Positions 41,181 through 52,613 of a stretch of 64,000 nt of DNA are shown here, one piece after another. The position numbers and the translations under genes were made by a program. The DNA lies in contig CANPUZ010000051.1 of the NCBI GenBank assembly GCA_947579665.1, positions 1 through 64,000 on the forward strand, given 5' to 3'. The DNA comes from Sympetrum striolatum. Its lineage: Eukaryota > Arthropoda > Insecta > Odonata > Libellulidae. The notes beneath the pieces are model-generated. The model ran no database searches, had not been told where the DNA came from, and saw only the letters and a program-made list of their open reading frames with translations. How positions within the stretch are numbered: position 1 is the stretch's first letter; every line of letters begins with the position of its first letter.

Positions 41181-44100
41181 TTATCTTCATTTTTAACCAA
41201 AATTTGTCTTGTATTTTTCAAATTTAAGGAAAAAAATCCAGAATTTGATAAAATAAAAAGATTTTTTGTAAAAGATTTGGTTTTTTTCATTAATTATCTT
41301 CATTTTTAACCAAATTTTGTCTTGTATTTTTCAAATTTAAGGAAAAAAATCCAGAATTTGATAAAATAAAAAGATTTTTTGTAAAAGATTTGGTTTTTTT
41401 CAGTAATTATCTTCATTTTTAACCAAAATTTGTGTAGGATTTTTCAAATTTAAGGAAAAAAATCCAGAATTTGATAAAATAAAAAGATTTTCTGTAAAAG
41501 ATTTGGTTTTTTTCATTAATTATCTTCATTTTTAACCAAAATTTGTGTAGGATTTTTCAAATTTAAGGAAAAAAATCCAGAATTTGATAAAATAAAAAGA
41601 TTTTCTGTAAAAGATTTGGTTTTTTTCAGTAATTATCTTCATTTTTAACCAAAATTTGTGTAGCTTTTTTCAAATTTAAGAAAAAAAATTCAGAATTTGT
41701 TAAAATAAAAAAATTTTTTTTAAAAGATTTGGTTTTTTTCAGTAATTATCTTCATTTTTAACCAAAATTTGTGTAGCTTTTCAAATTTAAGAAAAAAAAT
41801 CCAGAATTTGTTAAAATAAAAAAATTTTTTGTAAAAGATTTGGTTTTTTTCAGTATTTATCTTCATTTTTAGCCAAAATTTGTGTGGGATTTTTCAAATA
41901 TAAGGAAAAAAATCCAGAATTTGATAAAATAAAAAGATTTTTTATAGAAGATTTGTTTTTTTCCATTAATTATCTTCATTTTTAACCAATATTTGTGTAG
42001 GATTTTTCAAATTCAAGGAAAAAAAATCAAGAATTTGATAAAATAAAAAGATTTTTTATAAAAGATTTGTTTTTTTTCATTAATTATCTTCATTTTTAAC
42101 CAAAATTTGTGTAGCTTTTTTCAAATTTAAGAAAAAAAATCCAGAATTTGTTAAAATAAAAAAAGTTTCTGTAAAAGATTTGGTTTTTTCAGTAATTATC
42201 TTCATATTCAACCAAAATTTGTGTAGCTTTTTTCAAATTTAAGAAAAAAAATCCAGAATTTGTTAAAATAAAAAAAAATTTTGTAAAAGATTTGGTTTTT
42301 TTCATTAATTATCTTCATTTTTAACCAAAATTTGTCTTGTATTTTTCAAATTTAAGAAAAAAAATCAAGAATTTGTTAAAATAAAAAGATTTTTTGTAAA
42401 AGATTTTGTTTTTTTCAGTAATTATCTTCATTTTTAACCAAAATTTGTCTTGTATTTTTCAAATTTAAGGAAAAAAATCCAGAATTTGATAAAATAAAAA
42501 GATTTTTTATAGAAGATTTGTTTTTTTTCATTAATTATCTTCATTTTTAACCAATATTTGTGTAGGATTTTTCAAATTCAAGGAAAAAAAATAAAGAATT
42601 TGATAAAATAAAAAGATTTTTTGTAAAAGATTTGGTTTTTTCAGTAATTATCTTCATTTTTAACCAAAATTTGTGTAGGATTTTTCAAATATAAGGAAAA
42701 AAATCCGAAATTTGATAAAATAAAAAGATTTTTATAGAAGATTTGTTTTTTTCATTAATTATCTTCATTTTTAACCAATATTTGTGTAGGATATATAATT
42801 CAAGGAGAAAAAATCAAGAATTTGATAAAATAAAAAGATTTTTGGTAAAAGATTTGTTTTTTTTCATTAATTATCTTCATTTTTAACCAAAATTTGTGTA
42901 GGATTTTTCAAATTTAAGAAAAAAAATCCAGAATTTGTTATAATAAAAAAATTTTTTTAAAGATTTGGTTTTCTTCAGTAATTATCTTCATTTTTAACCA
43001 AAATTTGTGTAGGATTTTTCAAATATAAGGAAAAAAATCCAGAATTTGATAAAATAAAAAGATTTTTATAGAAGATTTGTTTTTTTATTAATTATCTTCA
43101 TTTTCAACCAATATTTGTGTAGGATATATCAAATTCAAGGAAAAAAAAAAAGAATTTGAAAAAATAAAAAGATTTTTGGTAATAGATTTGTTATTTTTCA
43201 TTAATTATCTTCATTTTTAACCAAAATTTGTGTACCTTTTTTGAAATTTAAGAAAAAAAATCCAGAATTTTTTATAATAAAAAATTTTTTTGTAAAAGAT
43301 TTGGTTTTCTTCAGTAATTATCTTCATTTTTAACCAAAATTTGTGTAGCTTTTTTCAAATTTAAGAAAAAAAATCCAGAATTTGTTAAAATAAAAAAAAT
43401 TTTCGTAAAAGATTTGGTTTTTTTCAGTTATTATCTTCATTTTTAACCAAAATTTGTGTAGCTTTTTTCAAATTTTAGAAAAAAAATCCAGAATTTGTTA
43501 AAATAAAAAGATTTTTTGTAAAAGATTTGGTTTTTTTCATTAATTATCTTCATTTTTAGACAAAATTTGTCTTGGATTTTTCAAATTTAAGGAAAAAAAT
43601 CCAGAATTTGATAAAATAAAAAGATTTTCTGTATAAGATTTGGTTTTTTTCAGTAATTATCTTCATTTTTAGCCAAAATTTGTCTTGGATTTTTCAAATT
43701 TAAGGAAAAAATCCAGAATTTGATAAAATAAAAAGATTTTCTGTAAAAGATTTGGTTTTTTTCATTAATTATCTTCATTTTTAACCAAAGTTTTTCTTGG
43801 ATTTTTCAAATTTAAGGTAAAAAATCCAGAATTTGATAAAATAAAAAGATTTTCTGTAAAAGATTTGGTTTTTTTCATTAATTATCTTCATTTTTAACCA
43901 AAATTTGTATTATATTTTTCAAATTTAAGGAAAAAAATCCAGAATTTGATAAAATAAAAAGATTTTCTTTAAAAGATTTGGTTTTTTTCAGTAATTATCT
44001 TCATTTTTAGCCAAAATTTTTGTAGGATTTTTCAAATTTAAGGAAAAAAATCCAGAATTTGATAAAATAAAAAGATTTTCTGTAAAAGATTTGGTTTTTT

Positions 44101-44999
44101 TCATTAATTATCTTCATTTTTAACCAAAATTTGTCTTGGATTTTTCAAATTTAAGGAAAAAAATCCAGAATTTGATAATATCAAAAGATTTTCTGTAAAA
44201 GATTTGGTTTTTTTCAGTAATTATCTTCATTTTTAGGCAAAATTTTAGTAGGATTTTTCAAATTTAAGGAAAAAAATCCAGAATTTGATAAAATAAAAAG
44301 TTTTTCTCTAAAAGATTTGGTTTTTTTCATTAATTATCTTCATTTTTAGCCAAAATTTGTCTTGGATTTTTCAAATTTAAGGAAAAAAATCCAGAATTTG
44401 ATAAAATAAAAAGATTTTCTGTAAAAGATTTGGTTTTTTTCAGTAATTATCTTCATTGATAACCAAAATTTGTGTAGGATTTTTCAAATTTAAGGAAAAA
44501 ATCCAGAATTTGATAAAATAAAAAGATTTTCTGTAAAAGATTTGGTTTTTTTCATTAATTATCTTCATTTTTAGCCAAAATTTGTATAGGATTTTTCAAA
44601 TTTAAGGAAAAAAATCCAGAATTTGATAAAATAAAAAGATTTTCTGTAAAAGATTTGGTTTTTTTCATTAATTATCTTCATTTTTAGCCAAAATTTGTCT
44701 TGGATTTTTCAAAATTAAGGAAAAAAATCCAGAATTTGATAAAATAAAAAGACTTTCTGTAAAAGATTTGGTTTTTTTCAGTAATTATCTTCATTTTTAA
44801 CCAAAATTTGTGTAGGATTTTTCAAATTTAAGGAAAAAAATCCAGAATTTGGTAAAATAAAAAGATTTTTCGTAAAAGATTTTGTTTTTTTCATTAATTA
44901 TCTTCATTTTTAGCCAAAATTTATCTTGGATTTTTCAAATTTAAGGAAAAAAATCCAGAATTTGATAAAATAAAAAGATTTTCTGTAAAAGATTTGGTT

Positions 45000-47270
45000 T
45001 TTTTCAGTAATTATCTTCATTTTTAACCAAAATTTGTGTAGCTTTTTTCAAATTTAAGAAAAAAAATCCAGAATTTGTTGAAATAAAAAACTTTTTTTGT
45101 AAGAGATTTGGTTTTTTTCAGTAATTATCTTCATTTTTAACCAAAATTTGTGTAGCTTTTTTCAAATTTAAGAAAAAAAATCCAGAATTTGTTAAAATAA
45201 AAAAATTTTTCGTAAAAGATTTGGTTTTTTTCATTAATTATCTTCATTTTTAGCCAAAATTTGTGTAGGATTTTTCAAAATTAAGGAAAAAAATCCAGAA
45301 TTTGATAAAATAAAAAGACTTTCTGTAAAAGATTTGGTTTTTTTCAGTAATTATCTTCATTTTTAACCAAAATTTGTGTAGGATTTTTCAAATTTAAGGA
45401 AAAAAATCCAGAATTTGGTAAAATAAAAAGATTTTTCGTAAAAGATTTTGTTTTTTTCATTAATTATCTTCATTTTTAGCCAAAATTTATCTTGGATTTT
45501 TCAAATTTAAGGAAAAAAATCCAGAATTTGATAAAATAAAAAGATTTTTTGTAAAAGATTTGTTTTTTTTCATTAATTATCTTCATTTTTAACCAAAATT
45601 TGTGTAGCTTTTTTCAAATTTAAGAAAAAAAATCCAGAATTTGTTGAAATAAAAAACTTTTTTTGTAAGAGATTTGGTTTTTTTCAGTAATTATCTTCAT
45701 TTTTAACCAAAATTTGTGTAGCTTTTTTCAAATTTAAGAAAAAAAATCCAGAATTTGTTAAAATAAAAAAATTTTTCGTAAAAGATTTGGTTTTTTTCAG
45801 TAATTATCTTCATTTTTAACCAAAATTTGTGTAGCTTTTTTCAAATTTAAGAAAAAAAATCCAGAATTTGTTAAAATAAAAAAATTTTTTGTAAAAGATA
45901 TGGTTTTTTTCATTAATTATCTTCATTTTTAACCAAAATTTGTCTTGTATTTTTTAAATTTAAGGAAAAAAATCCAGAATTTGATAAAATAAAAAGATTT
46001 TTTGTAAAAGATTTGGTTTTTTTCAGTAATTTCTTAATTTTTAACCAAAATTTGTGTAGCTTTTTTCAAATTTAAGAAAAAAAATCCAGAATTTGTTAAA
46101 ATAAAAAACTTTTTCGTAAAAGATTTGGTTTTTTTCAGTAATTATCTTCATTTTTAACCACAATTTGTGTAGCTTTTTTCAAATTTAAGAAAAAAAATCC
46201 AGAATTTGTTAAAATAAAAAAATTTTTCGTAAAAGATATGTTTTTTTTTATTAATTATCTTCATTTTTAACCAAAATTTGTGTAGCTTTTTTCAAATTTA
46301 AGAAAAAAAATCCAGAATTTGTTGAAATAAAAAACTTTTTTTGTAAGAGATTTGGTTTTTTTCAGTAATTATCTTCATTTTTAACCAAAATTTGTGTAGC
46401 TTTTTTCAAATTTAAGAAAAAAAATCCAGAATTTGTTAAAATAAAAAAATTTTTCGTAAAAGATTTGGTTTTTTTCATTAATTATCTTCATTTTTAGCCA
46501 AAATTTGTCTTGGATTTTTCAAATTTAAGGAAAAAAATCCAGAATTTGATAAAATAAAAAGACTTTCTGTAAAAGATTTTGTTTTTTTCAGTAATTATCT
46601 TCATTTTTAACCAAAATTTGTGTAGGATTTTTCAAATTTAAGGAAAAAAATTCAGAATTTGATAAAATAAAAAGATTTTTTGTAAAAGATATTGTTTTTT
46701 TCATTAATTATCTTCATTTTTAGCCAAAATTTATCTTGGATTTTTCAAATTTAAGGAAAAAAATCCAGAATTTGATAAAATAAAAAGATTTTCTGTAAAA
46801 GATTTGGTTTTTTTCAGTAATTATCTTCATTTTTAACCAAAATTTGTGTAGGATTTCTCAAATTTAAGGAAAAAAATCCAGAATTTGATAAAATAAAAAG
46901 ATTCTTTGTAAAAGATTTGTTTTTTTTCATTAATTATCTTCATTTTTAACCAAAATTTGTGTAGCTTTTTTCAAATTTAAGAAAAAAAATCCAGAATTTG
47001 TTGAAATAAAAAACTTTTTTTGTAAGAGATTTGGTTTTTTTCAGTAATTATCTTCATTTTTAACCAAAAATTGTGTAGCTTTTTTCAAATTTAAGAAAAA
47101 AAATCCAGAATTTGTTAAAATAAAAAAATTTTTCGTAAATGATTTGGTTTTTTTCAGTAAATATCTTCATTTTTAACCAAAATTTGTGTAGCTTTTTTCA
47201 AATTTAAGAAAAAAAATCCAGAATTTGTTAAAATAAAAAAATTTTTTGTAAAAGATATGGTTTTTTTCAT
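45000..47270 (+). repeat. 5- to 6-unit higher-order repeat near the array edge
   Basis: The variant TTTGTTGAAATAAAAAACTTT with GTAAGAG occurs at 45,077, 45,643, 46,321 and 47,000. Spacings are 566, 678 and 679 bp, i.e. five, six and six units. A second marker, TTTGGTAAAATAAAAAG with TTTTTCG, is repeated 566 bp apart near 44,850 and 45,416. Confidence 0.75.
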
Positions 47271-47389
47271 TAATTATCTTCATTTTTAACCAAAATTTGT
47301 CTTGTATTTTTTAAATTTAAGGAAAAAAATCCAGAATTTGATAAAATAAAAAGATTTTTTGTAAAAGATTTGGTTTTTTTCAGTAATTG

Positions 47390-47669
47390 AATTTGTGCAT
47401 TTTGTGGTTGAGTTATGAACACTTTTTCGCTGTCTCTGTAAAGCCTCACAAAAGGGAGCTTCCGATAGCCTCTATTGCGGGCCCCTGGAATAGAATAACG
47501 CGTGGAAGTCGCTTCGTTACGGGGAAAATTATTTCTCACTGAAGAGCGGCTCATTGAAACAAACGGAGTGACCCACGGTGGAAGAGGCTATTCCAGCGAG
47601 GAGCTCGTTGAGGGTGGACTTAGTTACGGTTGTTAAGGCGATACCTTTTTCGTGGGTGTTGTCTGACAT
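47390..47669 (-). CDS. Possible two-exon coding start truncated by the satellite (unrecognised)
   Basis: Low-confidence gene model. On the minus strand an ATG at 47,669 (context CAAAATG) after a pyrimidine-rich leader opens a 46-codon frame ending at 47,529, beginning MSDNTHEKGIALTTV. A donor CA|GTGAGA lies at 47,540/47,539 and a pyrimidine-rich acceptor ending CAG at 47,485. Removing this 55-nt stretch keeps the frame and joins to a second segment containing RNRGYRKLPFVRLYRDSEK. That frame then runs directly into the satellite at about 47,388, where it can only be meaningless, so any gene here is cut off or continues as an intron through the array. The region is richer in CpG than its surroundings. 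I recognise no domain. It could also be chance open frame. Confidence 0.22.
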
Positions 47670-49406
47670 TTTGATGAGCGGAGGGGGGAAGGGAAGGAGG
47701 GGAGGTTACCATGACGACAGAGGTATCAACAATTATAGGAATGGCAAAAGCGTAGCAATAGGTTAAGCAAATGAGAAACAGTTGAACAATGAGTTACGTC
47801 ATCGTAAAGGGGATTGTTGGAAAACAAAAGAACGACGATACTTGAGATTTGAATGCCTAGTAAGCGGGCGGGGGAAGAGGAGGTGAGACAACCCTATGAA
47901 GAACAAAAGAGCAACGATATTTTAAACTCGATCGAAACAAATGAAGAGCGAATATGTTTGCGTTTTCTCTGACGACGTGAGTTAAAGGCAGTTAAAGGTG
48001 TGTAGAAAACAGAAAAATGACGATAAAATGATCGAAATGAAGAGCATATGAATCGTGAAAAGTTCCTATTGTTGTAAATAAGACATTGAATATGGTAATT
48101 AGAAAAAAACATTATTTTTCGCATTTAAATATAAAAAATTGAAATTAAAAATTACGATTATCAATAAATCAAGTATAATAATTAATAAATATACGTGGTT
48201 AGATCATTATATGTTATAAATGTAATTGTTTATTTTAATGAGCAATGAGAAATGTTTACAAAGTGAATTAATCATAATAATTTTTTTTAATTACAGTTCT
48301 TTGTAAAATATTTAAGTGTAGTAAATATACTACGCATAGTGAAAGTTGCAAAAATGAAAGGAATTAAAAATGCAGCATAACAAAAGGATTTAGCGAGCAA
48401 CACTGAACAAGATGCGCGCTGGTTTAATTGTTGGATTAATCAAACAATGGAATATCCTCTTGGATCGATTTAAAACATTTAGGCGCATTAATTGCAAATT
48501 AGAATTGACTTAATTTTAAATGAAGGATCATAAAATAGAATTTAAAACGCAAGCCTGTAAGAAATTGCTAATCTTAAATCACTTCAAATGATTAATACGC
48601 AGTTAATTTGAAAAATACGCAAACTCAAAGAAGTTTATGCGGGAATTTATCATTTTGATAACTGTAGCTCTTAGTTATTATCGAAATTTAGGAAATTTCG
48701 AGAGAGAATAATTCATTTTCGAGACGTGACGTTGTTCGTCGGCCCCTTAATTGTCAAACAGTCCCTAATCTGTCACGTTGGACCCTAAAAACCATTTTAA
48801 ACGAAGAGGTTTAACACTTCCACTGAGAATGGCGGGGGATAATATCTCTTCGTCATTCAGACTTTTTATCTATTAGATCTCTCGAGAGAAGAGGAGCAGC
48901 AATGAACATACGGAAAAAAAGGGAAAAGTACTTGATAGGATTTAAATCAAAGAGTAAAAGAAATTATCTGAAATCTCCGAAGACACAAAATGTACGAAAA
49001 ATGTTTTTTAAGATGAATCGAGTATTTCCTGGACTTAATTAATTCGGTGGGGATAAATCTGATGACTGTTTTTAGCACGGAAGTTCATCCGGAAAGATTT
49101 TGTTGCACGCTAATTAAAACAAACGAAGGGAGATATAGTTCAATCAAAACGAGAAAGAATCGCAAAAATGAAGTTGAATTTAAATTGAGTCTCGTGTTTT
49201 ATAAAGCTATTAGATGCAGCAAAGTTAGGACAATGATACAACAACAATGCTGTAACTATGAATACATAATTTCCAAGAATCGCTGACAATGCTGCGAAAA
49301 ATAATTCTAAGGGATTCTTAAATTAGCAAACCATTCATAAACCAAGCCGAATAATCACAAGTTCAGCTGATAATTTAATTAGAAATCAAAGCTAAGAATA
49401 GTACTG
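47670..49406. other. Low-copy AT-rich spacer, no gene recognised
   Basis: The first 50 bp next to the possible gene are G-rich on the plus strand (GGAGGGGGGAAGGGAAGGAG), consistent with a pyrimidine-rich leader on the other strand. The rest shows only short open frames (for example 47,894-48,124 minus and 49,047-49,286 plus) without recognisable motifs or coding bias. I see no repeat family in it. Confidence 0.5.
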
Positions 49407-50030
49407 CTAGCTGAAGCGCCCGTTGATTCTCAATGGGGATCATAGAAGTATTTTGGATCCAAGTCCTCGGTCGTGAGATGTGTAAATACCCTTTAATTAT
49501 ACACAACTAAAATTCCACTCTATCTACAAAAGAAAACGCATGTTTACAGCCGCTAAATATTTGGAAGATGTATTTCCTTGAATTTCTTGATTCGAAAACC
49601 ATATTCCGCGACCGAAATATGAATATTTATTCAATTACCGCTCTTTTGGTGCTTTCCTCGACTCTGAAAGACTATTACTTCTAATTTTATTCCTCAAAAG
49701 GAAACATTCCGCGACCAAAATAAGAATCTTCGTTTAATTTTCATTTCTTCGGTGTTTGTCTCGTTAACGTGCGACTATTTCTTCTAATTTTATTTTGCGA
49801 AAGTAATAAACCCTGCATGCGATAAAAATGAGTTTTACGTGTGTTCTTTAAGGAATACTATCGGAGCGATCAGGGTTCGAACCCCGTGAAATTGTGGAAT
49901 GAAAAGGCGACAGTGATTCCTTCCAGGTCGCAGAGGACACGTGTAAAAAGTTTGAAGCAAATCGGAGTAAAGGTGTGGCCTCCAATCTAAGACAAACACA
50001 CCCACGGAATTTTTATTTAATACATGTAGA
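49407..50030 (-). mobile_element. Helitron-like nonautonomous element, family 1 copy 1 (complete)
   Basis: Read on the minus strand it starts TCTACATGTATTAAATAAAA at 50,030 and ends CTAG at 49,407. Just before the end is a hairpin (plus-strand coordinates 49,419-49,437; CCCGTTGA / TCAATGGG arms with one G-T pair, 3-nt loop). A TC start, a hairpin 8 nt before CTAG and no terminal inverted repeats or target duplication are the known Helitron signature. The 5' neighbour is A as expected; the 3' neighbour is C instead of T. Inside are the family block TTCCGTGGG, a GGTTCGAACCCC motif at 49,873, and a core repeated twice in this copy (the AGAAGTAATAGTC ... GGTCGCGGAAT module). No protein is encoded. 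Confidence 0.72.
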
Positions 50031-51079
50031 TTGAATTTTTTAAATAAATACTTCTCCAAAATCGCAATGAGCACCAAAAGAAGAAATAATAAATATTCTT
50101 CATATGGACGCAGAGATTTGAAATAAAATTGGGAGCAATTGGAAACATCAACAGAGATTTCACACGTTCCCAGTGAAGTAAGTAGCTCCTCCAATAACAA
50201 TTAAAAATGTCCAAATGGCTGAAATTAGGAAATTATCACGGTATCCTACTCATGATGTCATCATGATTCTTTATAAATTAAATTAGGAGCCCTAAAATGA
50301 TATTCGGTAGTTACAAAGATACGAATCAACCCGCTACAGGTGTTTTTATTCGTTTTCTTGTTAAATCATCGTGATTTTCAGGACCTTTTCGCTAATGAAT
50401 ACGGGAATAATTGAGATCCTGGGTATATATTCTACTCTAACTCAATGGTTGCCATAATAGACGCAAAATATTTGTCATCACAGGTGTTATCATTCAGTTG
50501 AAAAAAACTGCAAAACGTATAAACTCCAAAAACTTTGGCAAGTAGAATTAAAATAGCCATTGAAGCCAAATTAAAAAATCTGATGTGGCCAGCACATGAC
50601 TTTCTCCATATATCAGATGTAAATATTTACCTACGACAGTAATTTCGAACTCTATATTTCATCTAAACTTGGAAGATGAGTGATTAATTTATTTATTATT
50701 ATCTTTGACGTCACAAACATTATAAATAATGTTTTTCGGGACATGCCCGATGAAAAACGATGAAATTGGCCTTTCGCCCATAGAGCCCAGAGCGCCCACA
50801 AAGTACATAATCAGCAACTTCCGGTTTATCAGTATTTCATGAATAACTCCTAAACAATCAGTGATACAAAAATATGTTTCGTACTAAAGTTGTTGTAAAT
50901 TTAATTTTCTAAAACTTTTATTGTTAATAGTATATACCTAAATATCATATTTATGGAGATATTTTGAAAACTGGAAATGAGCTTTGAAGAATGAAGCTTG
51001 ACTTCCGGTTAACCGATTTACTCCAAAAACTAATCAACTCTAACAGCATCAACCAAAGTACTATATATGAAATTTGGTG
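50031..51079. other. Spacer with repeat-like segments, no gene
   Basis: No coding frame is supported. Two similar stretches, AACTTCCGGTTTATCAG (near 50,817) and GACTTCCGGTTAACCGATT (near 51,000), each followed by ACTCC(A/T)AAA, look like modules belonging to the neighbouring family-2 repeat. The 5' limit of that repeat is therefore uncertain. Confidence 0.45.
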
Positions 51080-51656
51080 TTGATACATAACGATAACGGA
51101 AACAAAATTTAGGTACTTTCCGGCATACTATCGACTTCAATCTTTGCATGATAGAAGACCAAGTCTTTAGAAATCGAACTGTGCATTCACAGCTTACAAT
51201 GTTTCCTGGGTTCGACACCAGGTGTCTCTGCAATCAGAAGTTTATCCGATTTTTAGGAATTATTTTGAAACCTTTCCCAATAATATAGAAACTTGAAATT
51301 CGGCATGTAGATAGAGATCATAAATAAATTTCAGAAACATGTTTTAGATTTCCAAGATCGTCCTTGGTTCGAATCCAGAGAGCCATTTACATTCGTGAAA
51401 ATTAGAAAGTCTTTTGAGGCAGTTGTGGCCAATATTTCTGCTTGAATTTTCACACAGTTTGAGATGGTGATCTTCTATTGTGCTGCATTGTAAGTTCACA
51501 GTAAAGACCCGGGTTTGATGCCAGACGATGAAATGTCAACGTATATTAAGAAAAATTTCAATCCTTTTTTTTTTCTTTTGAGGACCGTCCCGATATGATG
51601 CCGATATGAAATTAGTATTGCCGATCTGCTTGCAGTATGCAAGCTACATTTTACTC

Positions 51657-51658
<2 letters not shown>
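51080..51658 (+). mobile_element. Family-2 modular repeat, left arm of a large inverted repeat
   Basis: This segment matches the reverse complement of 52,614-53,190 throughout, with many substitutions. It contains three GGTTCGA-type cores at 51,209, 51,366 and 51,512, i.e. 146-157 bp apart. It ends in a hairpin GCTTGCA-GTA-TGCAAGC (51,629-51,645) followed by TACATTTTACTCGTA and a TA microsatellite. The end layout (3-nt-loop hairpin, about 9 nt, CTCG, TATATA) resembles family 1 and Helitrons, but CTCG does not fit the canonical CTRR end, so the class is unproven. An open frame at 51,030-51,233 minus lies inside and is a by-product. Confidence 0.7.

Positions 51659-51738
<80 letters not shown>
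51659..51738. repeat. (TA)40 microsatellite
   Basis: Uninterrupted TA dinucleotides for about 80 bp directly at the 3' end of the family-2 left arm. Elements of this type often insert into, or carry, TA-rich sequence. Such a tract is hypermutable and can extrude as a cruciform. Confidence 0.95.
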
Positions 51739-51741
<3 letters not shown>

Positions 51742-52613
51742 TTCGAATGAATCATTTACTGAGGCAAGAAAATATAATCGAGATTAGATTAGTAGATTGA
51801 AGGACAGTTAAGGGGTGACAGATGATGAGAAAAGGTATCCGTTCTTGGATAACTTTCGAAGAATAACGACAGGATCAGGGAGGAGCGGGAAGCGAAGTGA
51901 AAAATTGGTATGAAAATGGAATCACCAATCTATTAAAAGAATGACAGCTAAATGAAGCCCAACGGTCAGGAAAACAAGGAAGTTTATCTTAGAAAATGGA
52001 AGAAAAATAAAAATAAAACATAAGCAAGAAGATGGGTTCAAAATTTTTAATCAAGAGGATTCATCACGAATCGACAAATATCCTAATCTTCCGAAATATT
52101 TCAATATAGAATGACTGAAAATCATAAAAGAACAGTAAAAACGTAGATAATTGGAAAAGTCAGAAACAGTATGGAACGTTTTCAATTTTTTTTCTTTTTT
52201 ATAGAAACATTGGTCAATGGTTAATTGCGGATTTTAATTCGGAAAATAATGATCAACATTCTTATTATGGCATTTACTATTAATCCCGGCTTACCATTCT
52301 CCATTGCGGATTCAGTACGATAGGATAATGCTCCTTCTCAGTAATCTCCTTTAACTCATAAAGATATGAAATTGGCATCACAGTAATGTTTATTTAAACT
52401 CCGAGATGAGCGGGACATCTAAATGCAGCGAACAGCATGGCTTTATCAAACTTTCTTAGAAGTCCTTAATAATTCGTAACTCGGAATTCCGGACGTGAGC
52501 CAGTCAGAATCTCCTCAAAAGTACCAATTTCAACAGTTCAACCTAAGCGCCTTCTGAGGCTCGCATATAATCTTATATATCTATAAAAATGGCTGTATAT
52601 GTGTATATATATA
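51739..52613. other. Spacer between inverted family-2 copies, no gene
   Basis: AT-rich DNA without a recognisable frame or repeat, ending in a second TA-rich stretch (52,594-52,615, TATATGTGTATATATATATG) beside the right arm. So both inner ends of the inverted pair abut TA-rich sequence. Confidence 0.5.

Larger units (their letters stand above)
1..47388 (+). repeat. 113-bp AT-rich satellite array, about 420 head-to-tail monomers
   Basis: The unit starts at CTTCATTTTTAGCC and recurs at 1, 113, 226 and so on, so the period is 113 bp with one-base variation in A/T tracts. Hand count of the type-A consensus gives 23 G/C in 113. All units read in the same direction; I saw no inversion, transposon insertion or unique spacer. 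The left end is outside the window. The right end stops inside a unit after CAGTAATT at about 47,388. Landmarks in order, numbered from CTTC: AGCC at 11-14, GTGTAGGA at 22-29, a dyad at 27-55, CCAGAATTTG at 54-63, GTACAAG near 84-90, and a T-run followed by CATTAATTAT at the end. Such arrays are usual for centromeric or pericentromeric heterochromatin, but location on the chromosome is an inference. Reading frames of 69-74 codons inside it come from the minus strand of the repeat and are not genes. Confidence 0.98.
33526..47388 (+). repeat. Satellite block, type B/C, reaching the array edge
   Basis: This is the longest divergent block. Type C units (AGCC with GTCTTGGA, GTAAAAG) dominate at about 43.5-45 kb and type B units (GTAGCT, AAGAAAA, GTTAAA) near the edge. 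Indels in homopolymer tracts are common, with several units a few bases short near 42.7-43.2 kb. Higher divergence towards the edge is the usual pattern for satellites. Confidence 0.85.

Noticed and set aside
1..47388. CRISPR-like array
   Set aside because: There are no unique spacers; units are contiguous, 113 bp, AT-rich and eukaryotic in context.
1..47388. CENP-B box in the satellite unit
   Set aside because: No match to the TTCG...CGGG core is present; the unit is almost free of CpG.
47270..47554. 94-codon minus-strand frame fusing unique sequence to the satellite
   Set aside because: Its C-terminal part is satellite translation. Only the upstream part could be coding, and it is reported as a low-confidence two-exon model.
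49860..49895. Possible tRNA, from the GGGTTCGAACCCC T-arm-like sequence
   Set aside because: No acceptor, D-arm or anticodon arm can be folded around it, and the same motif is a block of a dispersed repeat.
49835..50214. Overlapping minus-strand frames of 121 and 65 codons
   Set aside because: Both lie largely inside or beside a nonautonomous Helitron-like copy, overlap each other in different frames, and show no known motif.
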